From Glandiceps talaboti (Eukaryota > Hemichordata > Enteropneusta > Spengelidae), in the NCBI RefSeq assembly GCF_964340395.1, contig NC_135555.1, forward strand, positions 16,566,246 to 16,630,245: a stretch of 64,000 nt of DNA, read 5' to 3'. Positions 37,174 to 49,181 of this stretch are shown here, one piece after another. Position 1 is the first letter of the stretch. Every line of letters begins with the position of its first letter. The translations under genes were made by a program, and so were the position numbers. The notes under the pieces were generated by a model, which saw only the letters and a program-made list of their open reading frames with translations, was not told the origin of the DNA and did not search any database.

Positions 37174-37490
37174 ACTGCTCATGGTGCTCCCTGTAAAATA
37201 TTGCTAGCTGTGATAGGCGAAATAGATTTTATGCACCAACAATTATTTTAAACTTGTTTTGACACCCCCACCCCCCATATGTGCAAAAAGTATTACATTT
37301 CTATAAAAAAATTATGTGGAATGCATATATATGTGTGAACTGCTCATGGTGCTCCCTGTAAAATATTGCTAGCTGTGATAGGCGAAATAGATTTTATGCA
37401 CCAACAATTATTTTAAACTTGTTTTGACCCCCCCATATGTGCAAAAAGTATTACATTTCTATATAAAATTATGTGGAATGCAAATATATG
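37174..37490 (+). repeat. 165-bp tandem duplication, two near-identical copies
   Basis: Copy 1 is 37174-37338 and copy 2 is 37339-37490. Both begin ACTGCTCATGGTGCTCCCTG. They differ mainly in the length of the C-run after TTGTTTTGA and of an A-run, which suggests a recent event. Confidence 0.92.
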
Positions 37491-37870
37491 AAAGTGTTAC
37501 ATGTATGTACATGTAAACCAAAAAGCAATGTGTCGAACTCAAAATATGTGTGTTGAGTTTTTTATGTGGCTATAGTATTTGAAACTAATTTTCACTGCAA
37601 ACAAATTACATTTTAACAGAAAAAAGTAACGTTGAATGCAAGTTTATTATTATGTGCTTGAAATATTTGAACTGGTTATGAACTCTGAACGTGAAAAGTA
37701 GTGTATTTAAACAAACAAAAAAGGCTTGCCAAAGGTAAATATGTGTGTTTTAAGTATATTATGTGCCTAAAATATTAAAATTGGTTGTGATCTCCGACAA
37801 AAGTGTTACATTTAAAATACAAAAAGTATGTCAAACATAAATTTGTGTGCATAGAGTTTATAGTACATGC
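37491..37870 (+). repeat. degenerate repeat, about 130-bp units, 3 copies
   Basis: Units share TGTGTTTTAAGTATATTATGTG-like, AAATATT(A/T)GAA(A/C)TGGTTATGA-like and AAAAGT(G/A)TTACATTT-like blocks, near 37555, 37650 and 37745. Confidence 0.6.
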
Positions 37871-38069
37871 TTTTGTAATCTTTCTCTTCTACAGTTTGCT
37901 TTCTAAGTATAAACATGGTTTACTAAGTGGGGGAGTTCTCCATTTATGCAGATAAAAGCTGTTGTCATTTGAATATTAGAGATCACATTACATATATGCT
38001 GTAGAGCCAACAAATTTATTAAGTTACCATCCTGAGAGTTGTAGACTTGCATCACACGCCAAATGTCAA

Positions 38070-38505
38070 GCAGGCTCCAAAGCTTGGCAAATAGCGAAAT
38101 TGAATCTGCCGATGCAAATTGGGAAATGTTGCGTGATTCGCTACACGATACCTGATTTCATTGTTTTAAGCAAATATATTGGGTTTCATTCTATCCAGCC
38201 CCCCCCCCCCTCAAAAAAAAAGCTTTTAATTTTTATTTTATTATTAATATGTGACATTTCGTTTATAGAATTAAAAGGTCAGCAAATAGGAAAACTGAAT
38301 CTGTTGATGCAAATTTTGAAATGTTACAAGTAATGCTACAGTGTACCTAATTTCTTTGCATTAAACAAACATGCAGGGTGCTTCATTCTCTAAACCCCCT
38401 CCCCCCCCTCCCCTCCCCTCCCCGTGAAGCTTTTATTCTTTATTTATGAGATTTTGTTTCACAGGCTCCTAAGCTTAACAAATAGTGTAATTGAATTTTT
38501 TGAGT
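38070..38505 (+). repeat. degenerate repeat, about 195-bp units, 2-3 copies
   Basis: Units share (A/T)AGCTT-GGCAAATAG, TTGAATCTG(C/T)(C/T)GATGCAAATT and a C-run followed by AAGCTTTTA. Copies begin near 38071, 38276 and 38462; the last is partial. Confidence 0.7.
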
Positions 38506-40996
38506 ACACCTCTCCCCCCCCCCCCACTTAACTTACTGCCCTCTCCCCAACTTTCATGTCCCTAGTACCCCACTTCTCCCAACCTTACACTTTTTACCCC
38601 ATTACTACAATTTTCGAACATGTCATATACTGTAAATTTCGGTACTACAAAATTTTGCAATTTTACAGACTTCAGCTAGTTCTCAAAGACTAATTTTAAC
38701 TAATTACCAGACTGGTTCATGTACAAACAGGTATTTCAGTCACTAGTTATTTCTGCAATTTTGTTTCTTTTCCGTGAAATAAGCGAAAATTCGTCTTTTT
38801 AGTGAAAATTTCCATGTTTACTGTATTATTAATGTATATGAGTGAAGTGAATATTGTGACTGTTTTATACATTGTAGTATCAGAAATTAATGTATGCAAA
38901 GTGTAAGTGATACAGTAAAATGCTGACCTTTTCACTCACAGTGGTCGGCAGTGTCAACAGACCAGATAATGGTAAATCATACACAGGATTTAGTTACTTT
39001 TCGTACATAAAAAAAAGGGTAAGGTTTTATTAATTTTCTGTTTCCCAAGATGTATGTAGTATATGACCTAATTTGAAATTCTTAATATTTATTGTTGCAT
39101 TATTCACTCAAAAATAATCTAGGTATTTGGGTACAGATTAAGAACCGGTTCAATCAAAAGTATGTCATTGAATTGATATCATATATGTATCTGGATCATG
39201 GGAGATCTTATAAACTCCTGCGTGTGTGAAATCACGAATCCGATTATCAAATTTGTGGGGCTGTACTGGAAAGTTGACAACACGCCTAGTCAATATGTCA
39301 GGGTTTGTAGTAGAAGAACTCAAATTATCAACAAAAACACATTGCAATTGTGTCACAGAAATTGTGTGAGATATATTCGTGTCCCTACGTCGTACCGATA
39401 TAAAATATTTTTTTTTAAGAGCAGTAGAAAAGTGCATACATGTATATATCTGTTCCCCATGTTTTTACCTGAGTTCCCACCAAAATTTTAATAGAGTATA
39501 TGGGATCTATGCAAGTTTTACCCCCCCCCCCCTTCCCATTGATTACCAAACCTCCCTAAAACAGTTGATAGGCGTGCACAAAATATTGGGTCCACCTAGT
39601 GAATTTGTATTGTCCAGATATTTAACAAAAATGGGTTGACTTACATTTAAGTTCAAAATATGAACTTGATATGAAATGTGTAAAGTGAACCCGAACTCAT
39701 TAACAGATCTTGTTTTCGTAGTGAAAGAAATTCCAGTGTTTAGTTTTCACATGCCTGTGATATTGGGTTGTTGTTGTAGGTCGGCGTGACAATTCATAAT
39801 AGTATCAGTGGTTACAAAATATCTATAAAACGTGGACACCGTAATTTGATGCCGATTTAAAATTACTTTTATCTGTTTTGTTTCTCCACCACCACTACTA
39901 CTACTACTAGCATACAGTGCACATTATACTAGACGTTTGATTCATTTTATGAGTAAATGAATTCTGGGAGTTTGTACCCCTAATCCTGGCACTGCAGCCA
40001 TTATCTTTTACATGGACTTGACCTGAACCGGCTCGTTAAAAAACGGTACCGTAAAACGGTCGTAGTTTGCGATGATGCCTGAAGAAAGTCCAATGCAATT
40101 GATAGCTTTCATGTGTTTGAAATTTCATTGACTTCATCGTTAAATTCCGTACTTTCTTAGCAAAATAAAGTAACAATATATACTTTCTTTTTTCGTTTGT
40201 TCCGTGGAACCACTGAGAAAAGTACATTCCTGCATGTAACATGTACATGTACATGTATTGTGGATGTGTACCTACTGTGAGTGCTGATTGGCGAACGTGA
40301 CTAGAAGGTTTTAATTAATGTGGACATCGCTAAGATTTTGTAGCAGAAATTTTGGGTGTCGAGTTTCAACATTTAGATATCTAGTATATTGGAACATAGC
40401 AGGTATGAATACTGAACTCTCAGATTCAAAAAAACTGACTGTACTACATTTTGTATGGATCGAAAGATACGAATATTATGTTGCGTCGTTCAACATCGTG
40501 TTGTGCAGCATGATGCCGTTCAACCAGACTCGGCCTTCTCTTTGAAGTGGTAGCTGATATGGTGGCATCATGATACATCCTTTACAGAGTATACCGTGGA
40601 CTGAGCTGGGCAGCAGCCCACTATCGTTAGACTTGTACTAATAAGGTCCAAACCCCTAGGGGCAATTGTTGCCCTGGAAATACTGGCTTTTTGGGGCTCA
40701 TTATACAACTTGGGGAAACAAAGGAAGTCTCTAATTAGTCATATTAGGGACAGAGAGACAGCAGGAAACCTTCTCTGTAAACTGAGGGAACTTGAATGCA
40801 GTCTGTTGTTTGAGACATGCCATGGCTTCTTAATGTCAAAGTAGACTAGTAGAAATACATGTATCTTTATTTCATTCGCAGACTACAGGGTATAAAACCC
40901 CTAAAATGTACTATTTTAAGGAAAATGTAGTGCACTATTTTAGATCGCTAAGCATCAGAGGGTTATTGAATTACTGTAGTATTAAATTTTACGTGT

Positions 40997-41125
40997 GTGA
41001 AAAATGGTTGCCTGGGAGAACCATGGAAAAAGTTGCCCCAGCACAAGTGAATAATCCTAAAGTAATCCTTACGGCTCCACTGATAAGATAACACTGTGAG
41101 AATCTAGGATTGAATCCTAGGCCTT
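40997..41125 (+). repeat. dispersed repeat fragment, copy B
   Basis: Related to 28978-29042. The copy continues into CTAGGATTGAATCCTAG (a perfect 5-bp stem at about 41104-41120), and a similar CCAGGATTGAAAC follows copy A at about 29411. The minus frame of 165 residues that spans it is best explained as repeat. Confidence 0.6.
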
Positions 41126-43412
41126 TAAGAAACTCGCTAATTTTGACTAAATCGTACAAAAAAAAATGGAAGTGTTTATATTTAACTAATAAATGTGATT
41201 TTGATAGCAAATGTGTGCTCTGATTTTTCCTGAAAAAATATGAACAGGGTCGTTGAAGGTATTGAGAATATTGGACAAATTTAGTAAATTTAGCTTTGAT
41301 GGTACATGTAGGTGCATTGGATGATTTGTATACAGGAAGTAGGGTATTAGTCATTTGAATTTCAGAAATTACTGCATTTGTTGAGTAAGCGTATGTAAAC
41401 TTTCGGAGTAATCTATCTTTGTCATTTAGAAAACCAATAAAAGACCATAGACCCCCAGTAGAGTCGTCAAATTGTACTCCTGACATGGGATTTTGTTCAA
41501 AGAATGTTGGCGCTGGTTTACTATCAGTGAGGTTTCATTGTCAAGATATTTGAACTTTATCTTTTTCATTTAGAGCAAGTGTTCCACAATGAACTTTTCC
41601 AGAGATGTCACCCACCACATATAGACACTATTTTTGTACGCAGTAACTTTTTTTTTCTTTGATATTTGAATTTTTGTTCATATTTTCCTTTCGGCCAAAA
41701 AATTGTATGGTTCTGATAACACCCAATTTCAAAATAGGTGGGTAGGTGGGATTTTCGTTTTTTAAATCATCGATGTGATTGCACTTTCTGTATGATATGC
41801 AGAAGACATGATGTGGTACACTATATTCTGCCATGTTGTTTTGATCACCAATGCCGTCTGCAAATCTCATTATTTCTCGTGACTGCAAATTTTTTTGATT
41901 TTTCGATAATTTTTTCGAATTACCTATAAAAAAGTTTCAGATTGGAAGTCAAAACCTAGGTTGGGTCACAGGTTACTGGAAGCAAACATTTTTTTTGTTT
42001 GGCCTTCTGTACAATAACATTCTCCAAACATTTTGTTTGGAACAGTTTAGTTCAGATTTGCTGGATTACGATTTACCTTGTTACTAATCTATTGATGTCA
42101 CTACATATACTGGCTTGTCCTTAAATCAATAGGTCTGAAACAAATATTGATCCATGAAGTGTTCTTCAAATATTGTAAAATTGTTGGGTTTTGATTGGGT
42201 ATGGTGATTACCAAGCTTCAATGAGTAAAACGAATTTAATATAAAACACAAAATTAAGTCAAAAACAAGATAGAGCGTAGAACGTACACATAGGAGTGAG
42301 ATCAATAGTTCTTTGTAGGATAAAAAAAAAACTAACTTCTTTTAGTCCTTAGACCCCCCACCCCCTCTTTCAAACTTAATTGGCCAAAATTGATAATTGT
42401 TTCAGTCAGGACAATCAAATTCCAATCAGTATGTAGTAGTATGTGTAGTGCTATGAATACTAAGCCAGTGTGTGTGTGTATAGTGAGCCACTTTAATATA
42501 GTACCATGCATTTACATTTAATGTACTATGGGCCATGGCGAAAATTCTTCATTTCTCATGTGCTGAGCACTCAGAAATACAAAACTGATCCCATTAAAAA
42601 GTAAAATTGCTTTTGTCTGATGAGAACAAGAATGGTTCATTTCCCACCCCCACCCCTACCCCTCCAAACTTTAAACTAAAAGAATTCAAATTTTTATCTT
42701 CCATTGAAACCACCTTACTGGTGCTTTGAGAGCTAATATGTCTTCTCTGTTGGTTGGTTTATGTTGTGGTTGAGGAAGGGGTGAAGCTGCTGATTGGGGT
42801 GGGGTGGAGGGGGGCGAGGGGTTAAAGAATGGTATATGAATTAGATGTAGTTTTTCAGTACTCGCTGCTGCAAATAATGATTCATTATTCTTCAAATAGT
42901 CAAACATGGTTATTTCAAACTGTAGACATTAAAAAACAAATTTATAAAATTCGGTTTTGCGGCCAATATTAAATTTCAACAAACAAATTGCGACCCACTT
43001 AGCTGATATTGAGGCTATATATATAATGGTGACATTATTTTCTGAACTAGGAATTATACTTGTTATAGTTGAGCAATATTATTAATTAAAAAGACGACGT
43101 GGAAAAATACTCATTATGTATGAAAAGTGGGATTTGAAGAAAAAAATGGTGTACAAAGAGATGTACTGTGAATGAGAGTGGAACTAGAGTGTATTTAGAG
43201 GTAATGGTGGATATAAACTGATAAAATTCTACTTCTTAGAGCTATCAGCGGTTTTCATTCAGTTTCTTCATTCATACATGTCACTTGATAATACCGGTGT
43301 TTTGGATAGATACAATTGTGTCAGTGCATGATGATTAATTATCGGTAATGGATCACATGACAGTTTTGAACTTCCAATATTGAACAGCATAGAGGACGAG
43401 TGTGTATCAAAG

Positions 43413-43433
43413 ATGGCCGCCAACTCAGACTGG
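43413..43433 (+). CDS. candidate alternative first coding exon of nkd (MAANSDW)
   Basis: Inside intron 3, ATG GCC GCC AAC TCA GAC TGG is followed directly by GTGAGC, a good donor. The ATG lies in CAAAGATGGCCGCC, which is both a strong initiation context and close to a YY1 site (AAGATGGCNGC); YY1 sites of this kind often overlap the start codon just downstream of promoters. The piece is 21 nt and leaves in phase 0, which is exactly what exon 4 requires. An isoform starting here would lack the myristoylated MGKLQSKH end. An alternative reading is a bare YY1 site or a repeat: a similar ATGGCCGCCAA occurs at 45886. There is no transcript evidence. Confidence 0.3.
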
Positions 43434-43446
43434 GTGAGCAATAACC

Positions 43447-43460
43447 ATCACCATGGCAAC
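43447..43460 (+). promoter_or_regulatory. X-box (RFX-type) motif
   Basis: ATCACC-AT-GGCAAC fits the RFX X-box pattern RYYRYY-N2-RRNRAC at every position. It lies 14 bp downstream of the GTGAGC donor of the candidate internal first exon. RFX factors drive ciliary and other genes; binding here is inference. Confidence 0.35.
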
Positions 43461-46400
43461 GGAACATCAAGATAGTACAGTGTCAGCAGCAATGATTTAT
43501 GGGATTTTTGAACCCTCCTGGTACATGTGACTCACAACCAGGCCATTGAGAAGATGTGTTAGTTTTGTCATCTTTTTCGGGTGTTACGAAATCAAATCAA
43601 ATAGTAGAGCACTATCACTGCAGCGTGTATATATTATGCCATGAACCTAAATTCACCTTTGCTGGCTCCTGTATTCTAGTACCATTATAATATTCACTGC
43701 CCTACTTCTCTGCCTGTGTGTATGTAAATTCCATATTTAGCCATATGTAGAATCCACACCATGATTTTGTACTTCATTTTAATTACCCACATTTAAACCT
43801 TGCCATACATCAGTCCACCATGTGCTGTGAATTTGAGGTCGACGAAAACATGATCAGAGTTGCGCAGTTGTGAATTAAATGCGCTTTTATCCGTGTGTTT
43901 ATTGACCTAGTTTAGGTAAAATGTGGAACAATAGAAAATTTCCCGGAATTTATAATGCCGATTGACATATATTTGTAGCTGTGAATATTTTCCATGTGTA
44001 ACTAAATTGACTGGATAATCAGTGAAAAGATGAAGGTGACCTTGGTATAGGTTACATGGTTTCCTGTGTCATGATGTGTAAGGTCAAAGGTCAACTCACT
44101 AAGCTCTGGAAGGTATTGGATTAGTCTGTTGGTGTAAGTCCCTTCTTTTTTTTTCTGTGACAACAACACAACCACAAATATCAGAGAAAAGATGAAAATT
44201 TCAAGGTCTTTGCATGTTTACGAACATCAAAAGGTGAATTTTTATGTGAATAGCTCATAAACATTGGCATTTTTGATAATGGTAGTAGGAAGAGGTTTGT
44301 GAGGCATTTTTACTGGAATTCCCGTAAAATTTTGTGGTTAGCATTAAATTTACACAATTTTCCTGAGCTCTTTGCTGTGTGTGTGATTTCACGACCTTTG
44401 GAAAAGCCTGGTTGGTATATATTCAAGAGCAAATTCAGAGGACGATTTGAGAAATCTTACAAAGATATTCTGTAAACCAAAGGGAAATTAAAACAAAATA
44501 GCTGTTAGGAAATTTTCCTCAAATAATTTGTAGCGTGTGTGAAGTAAATTTACCATGAATTTGTTATTTGGAATTGACTATGTAAAAACAAAAAATTGAA
44601 CAAAATGGCTGTAAGAAAATGTTTTCTTCAAAATAAATCATAGCCCCGTGTGAAGTAAATTAGCCATAGTTATGTGGAATTGAAATGTTATAAAAACAAA
44701 AAGTTGAAACAAAATGGCTGTGAGAAAATTTACCTCAAATAATTCCTTGCCAGTGTAAAGTAAACATGCCATTGTTGTGTGGAATTGACTATTTAAGTAG
44801 TCAGTCCATGCAAGACTTCAGCTGCCATGTGTAATTGCTGGCTTTGCCTTGAATCCGTATACTGCGAAAAGTTATTTAGATTAATCAGATTTAATAATGT
44901 GCGATATGTGTTATTGAATGGGTCGAGTCAATTGGATCGCAAGATAACATGTAACCTTTTCATAGCAATACCACCAACCTACATGCAATTATTTGTATTT
45001 GGTAAAAAAAAATATCAAACTGGAAAAAACCCAAAATGATTACCTACACATGTATTGTGTTACATATTCTTCTATTTTTCTCCAAAATTAAAGTGTAATT
45101 TTCTGAAAATTTGAATTTTTTTGTAAAATTTGATCATGAATTTTTTGGCGGGGAAAAAGTCCTAAAGAGATTAGTAGAGAGAATGAATCATCATGATCAA
45201 TTACTCATGTCCATTTTGTGCTGCCAGGAGCTTGATGCGCTAATGCAACTGTATGGAGAAGTCAGTACTCAACGTTATGATTTGAGTAAACTGTAGTATA
45301 TAGCTTGCACACATTTTATGGAATGTTTGAGTTATTAGCCTACTTCAATATCAAGCTGTAATCTGTGTTTTTGTTAGCATACAGAGACTAGAAATCATAA
45401 CATGTTTATGTGTAGAAAATTTCTTTTTGTATAATTCACTGCAATTTTTGTTTTTCATTTCATTGTTTCCCTAAATGGAAACTATTGTCCTTAATATTTT
45501 GAGGGCCACCAGAGTGACTGCGTTCTGTTTGTTAGAGTTGAATGGAATTTTTAGTCATTTTTCTGTTTTATGTATAGAAAAAGATGGTTTCCTATTCATA
45601 GAACATGTGAAATTCTTTTAGATACATACACTGATACATTGTTTTGTACAAATGTACAACTTCATCTCAGTTATGTTTCTTGTCTGCAAGAGCACTGGTA
45701 ACATCAAAATGTTGTAAAGTAAATACACTTTAGAAAATAAATATCTTAAACTTCTGATTTTTTTTGGTCAAGAAAACCTTAATTCATTCTCAGATGAAAC
45801 TATAAAAAAATGAGTATTCCCTACATACAAATTTTTGAAATAGAGTTGAAAATGTTATCAAAATTAAGCCATTTTAGAATCCAATATGGCCGCCAAACTT
45901 TCATACGACAAAGTTTGGAGAGATTTGAACAGTTTCATTTTCAGGAAAATTTGTCTTTTAGATGCACTCTACCTTGACGAATGAAAGGAAAGTATCCTCG
46001 TGACAATTACAAATTTCATTTTCATAATTTGAATTGAGCCTTCATGACTCATTATGATAAAATTGATATTTCGTGTAAATTAATCAAGTAATGATTATGA
46101 TTTGCTAATAAAGTTATGATAAGAAAAAGTGATAGTGGCAGAAGTTGGAATTTGAGTCTGCTAATTATGGAAGTCACACGTGGTCGTATGGCATCATTGT
46201 CGAAATTCAATAAAAAATGTTGTAAATTGAACAATTAAAACTGATTGGAAACGCAATGGGGAAAAAATTATTATCGCGTGTTGTCATGTTTGTTTTTGTT
46301 TTATTTGTGCTCATAACACGTTAGACAGACCACAGTCAGTAGGTACACGTGTACATGTCATATTTACGAAACAAGGGAAAAACTCTGAATAACTACAAAT

Positions 46401-47164
46401 TGTGCAAATATCCAAAAAATGCCAAAATTTGTAAAATTTCCAAAATTCGACATCTGCTTTCTAGACCAGTTTGGGCGTTGCACGCACTTTATGATCATGC
46501 CTGTGACACTTTTGTTACCATACACTGCAAAAGTAAACAATAACTCGTGTCGAACAGGCCAGCAGAGATGATGACACAATTAAAAAAAATTGTGTTTTGT
46601 GTATTTGATTTTAATTGTTATTATATATGGCAACAATTTAGCAATATAAACAAATAAATAATTTAACTGAAAATTTATGATTTTGATTGTGTAAATTGAA
46701 GGTGGGTTGGGTGGGGGGGGGGAGGGTTTATAAAGTGTAATATGAAACATATGGTAATCCTCTTTATATAGGTATTAAAATCCCTTCCTATCTCTTATCC
46801 TTAGGATTTAACATTAATGTACAGCTTAATAGATATTGTAAATGGTTTGGAAGTAATATGGTTCCATTTTGATTTTTGACATTCATGTATTGGTTTGACA
46901 GTTCAATTTATAAACACATTTTAAAAAGGAGAATATTTTCTGTTTTGCTAGATGTGTGTTTGGATTGGAGGGGTACTTGGAATAGGAGAGGGAAGTCGGT
47001 ACTTGGGTATGGATGGGTGGTTTGTTTGGTGCGAGTGCATTTGTATAGGTGGAATTGATTAACATATATTTGCATGTACATTTGTATATATATATATATA
47101 TCATGGAATGAATATTACGGTATATGGTTGTGTTTTGGGGGGTTGGGGTAGGGATGTAGTCAGT

Positions 47165-47225
47165 GTGGTGTAAAACACGTCTGGCGTGAGTGGAGGTGTA
47201 CAATGTAAATGGTAACGGTACTGTA
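47165..47225 (+). repeat. dispersed repeat fragment (also at about 52996-53036)
   Basis: GTGAGTGGAGGTGTA followed by TAAATG(G/A)TAACG(G/A)TAC is shared with 52998-53032. The two are 5.8 kb apart in intron 3 and in the same orientation. Confidence 0.5.
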
Positions 47226-48315
47226 TAAGAACTAAACTACTAAGGTAGGGAGTGGTGGTAGTAGTAGTGTGGTACTGAGCTATGGGTGGGATAGTGTGGG
47301 TACATTTGTGGAATTTATGGCGGTGGGCATATGTGTGCATATTGTATAACATGGATGGGTAAAGATATGAGGTTGTTTGTGGTGGGATGGGATGGAATTT
47401 AATTCCCACCACCATCACCACCACCACCCACCACCCACCACCACCCACCAAGATATTGGAAGCCAGAAAGTGTATTCCTAAGATAACCCGGAATATGCAC
47501 CATTAATAATCACAAGGACTCAGAGAAATTATTCACAAAATTCTCCTTTTTGAAAACTATGCGGATGATATTGCACCCTTATTTCTACACTCTTTTTCAG
47601 ATTTGAACAATACATGTACATCGTATAATATAACTTTATATTGACTGTATGTGTGTTATATCATTTCATTGCCATTAAAAAAGGTTTTACAGCAAGTGAA
47701 TTTTTCATACATGTACCTGTTTAGAAATTTACTGGCGGGAACATAAAAATTGTAATTAATTTTTTTTCCATTTCTATGGATCACAATTTTTGGAGTAGGT
47801 GCATTATTTTTCTTTCTTTTTTTTTCCTTTTCTTTTTGAAAGCTGAAGAAAATTAAAGAGATAATTTATTATTCATCTTTCTAAAGCAGGTGATGTGATC
47901 AGCAAAATAAAAACGTGTCGTCATTTTTATGTGGGTCCATTAGTCACATACAGAAAAAGGTAGTAAAAATTTTATGTGTCTTATCTCGGTCTGGCGACTT
48001 GGAGATTTTTTTTTTTTTTTTTTACAAGTGTGGCATTTTCCCCTCCCTTTCTTGTTGAATTCTGCAGGGTTTGGTATGGAATGTGGCCATGATAAGTGAC
48101 TGAATGAGCACCATAACTCAGGAAGCAAGGTTTTCTTTTTCTTTTTTTTGCAACAGACGGGACTGTAAAACACTAAATTTTTTATGACTTTTATCCAGGT
48201 ACATGCTTGCACCAATTGAAGGTCACCGTATATATGAAGAGAAAGGCCCCAATCACTGATTTATTGAAATTGCTTGTCAGTGGTGGCCTTATATGTTTAT
48301 TGCTCATAGTTCGTT

Positions 48316-48527
48316 TTAACCCTTTCAGGACTAGAAACTTTCACGCCAAAATTTTTGAACAATAATTCTTGTTTCTCTGTAATTTTTGGAAAAAGATCAA
48401 CTTTATTTTAGATCAGAATTCAAGAAATATTACTTCCCAATGAAGTAATATTCTTAAATTTTAGAAAATGTTCTTACAATCAAGTTTCTATTTATTCCAA
48501 TGTCGTCTCTAGGAATGAAAGGGATAA
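48316..48527. mobile_element. candidate piggyBac-type MITE
   Basis: Left end TTAA-CCCTTTCAGGACTAG (48316-48334) mirrors right end CTAGGAATGAAAGGG-ATAA (48509-48527). The ends pair well over 15 bp, and the flanks are TTAA and ATAA (one substitution from a TTAA duplication). piggyBac elements duplicate TTAA and have ends beginning CCC (established). The 204-bp interior carries the reverse complement of the repeat core found in tandem at 4365-4793. No transposase is present. The call rests on end structure only. Confidence 0.5.
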
Positions 48528-49095
48528 ACCCACAAAATTAAAGTGTAGTTGTTAGTGAGTTCTATCGAATTATTGTTAACAATCTGACATTAAGTGAATA
48601 TTGAATCGTGAAAATAAATATGTCCACATATTGTCACGACTACAGTGTATATAATTTGGAACAAATTTGTTTCTTTTTTTTTTTTGCATGTAAAATCTAA
48701 GTTGCATGTATGATTGCACATGTGCATAATATATCAAATCGTCCATCACCATTTGAATTTTCTGTGTAAGATTTTATCGGTACACCATTTGAATTTGAAT
48801 ATTTGGGCAAATTAATTGTCTTCATGTTAACGTAAGAAAATTCCTCTTTTCTACGCCTGTACATGTATGTACTCATAAACTATATAATCACACAAGTTTA
48901 AAAAGAATGCACAACTGCTGTTCCGATTAAACTAGATAATTTTTTATTCATTATCTCTGGTTTTATGTATTATGTAAGTCATGGTATTTAGGTCAGCAGT
49001 ATGGAATATAAAAATGTTGAACTATTACCTCTGTTACTGTTACATTTTATTCTTATATAAATGAGGCTGTGTAAACTTGCACATCCATGTAGTAA

Positions 49096-49128
49096 CCCCC
49101 CCCCCCCCCACCCACCCACCCACCCACC

Positions 49129-49180
<52 letters not shown>
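49096..49180 (+). repeat. polyC-(CCCA)n-(CA)n compound microsatellite
   Basis: C14, then seven CCCA units, then about 21 CA units; a stepwise series in which each motif differs from its neighbour by C-to-A changes. Confidence 0.95.

Positions 49181-49181
<1 letters not shown>

Larger units (their letters stand above)
34455..43380 (+). other. nkd intron 3, repeat-rich part: no exon seen
   Basis: This part holds several degenerate repeat families listed separately and many C-runs of 8-13 (near 36827, 38202, 38400, 38514, 39513). A pair of related segments, GTTRCCRGGG(G/C)TYCCAAACCT at about 36208 and 36697, suggests an old duplication of about 490 bp. The motif AAAATGTAGCAA recurs at about 34980, 35022 and 35060 and is shared with the minisatellite at 1077-1330. 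The 165-residue minus frame at 40989-41486 includes the dispersed repeat and is not supported as a gene. Confidence 0.5.

Noticed and set aside
41104-41120. CTAGG-ATTGAAT-CCTAG resembling a tRNA T-arm
   Set aside because: No D-arm, anticodon arm or acceptor pairing around it; the loop does not begin TTC; it belongs to a dispersed repeat.
40989-41486. 165-residue minus-strand frame, the longest apart from one microsatellite frame
   Set aside because: Its C-terminal third is the reverse complement of a dispersed repeat also present near 29 kb; no family signature or splice sites are seen in the rest.
45886-45984. 32-codon ORF starting ATGGCCGCCAAA in intron 3
   Set aside because: Similar to CCAATATGGC-type phrases near 58890 in inverted orientation, so probably a dispersed repeat; no donor follows the start as it does at 43433.
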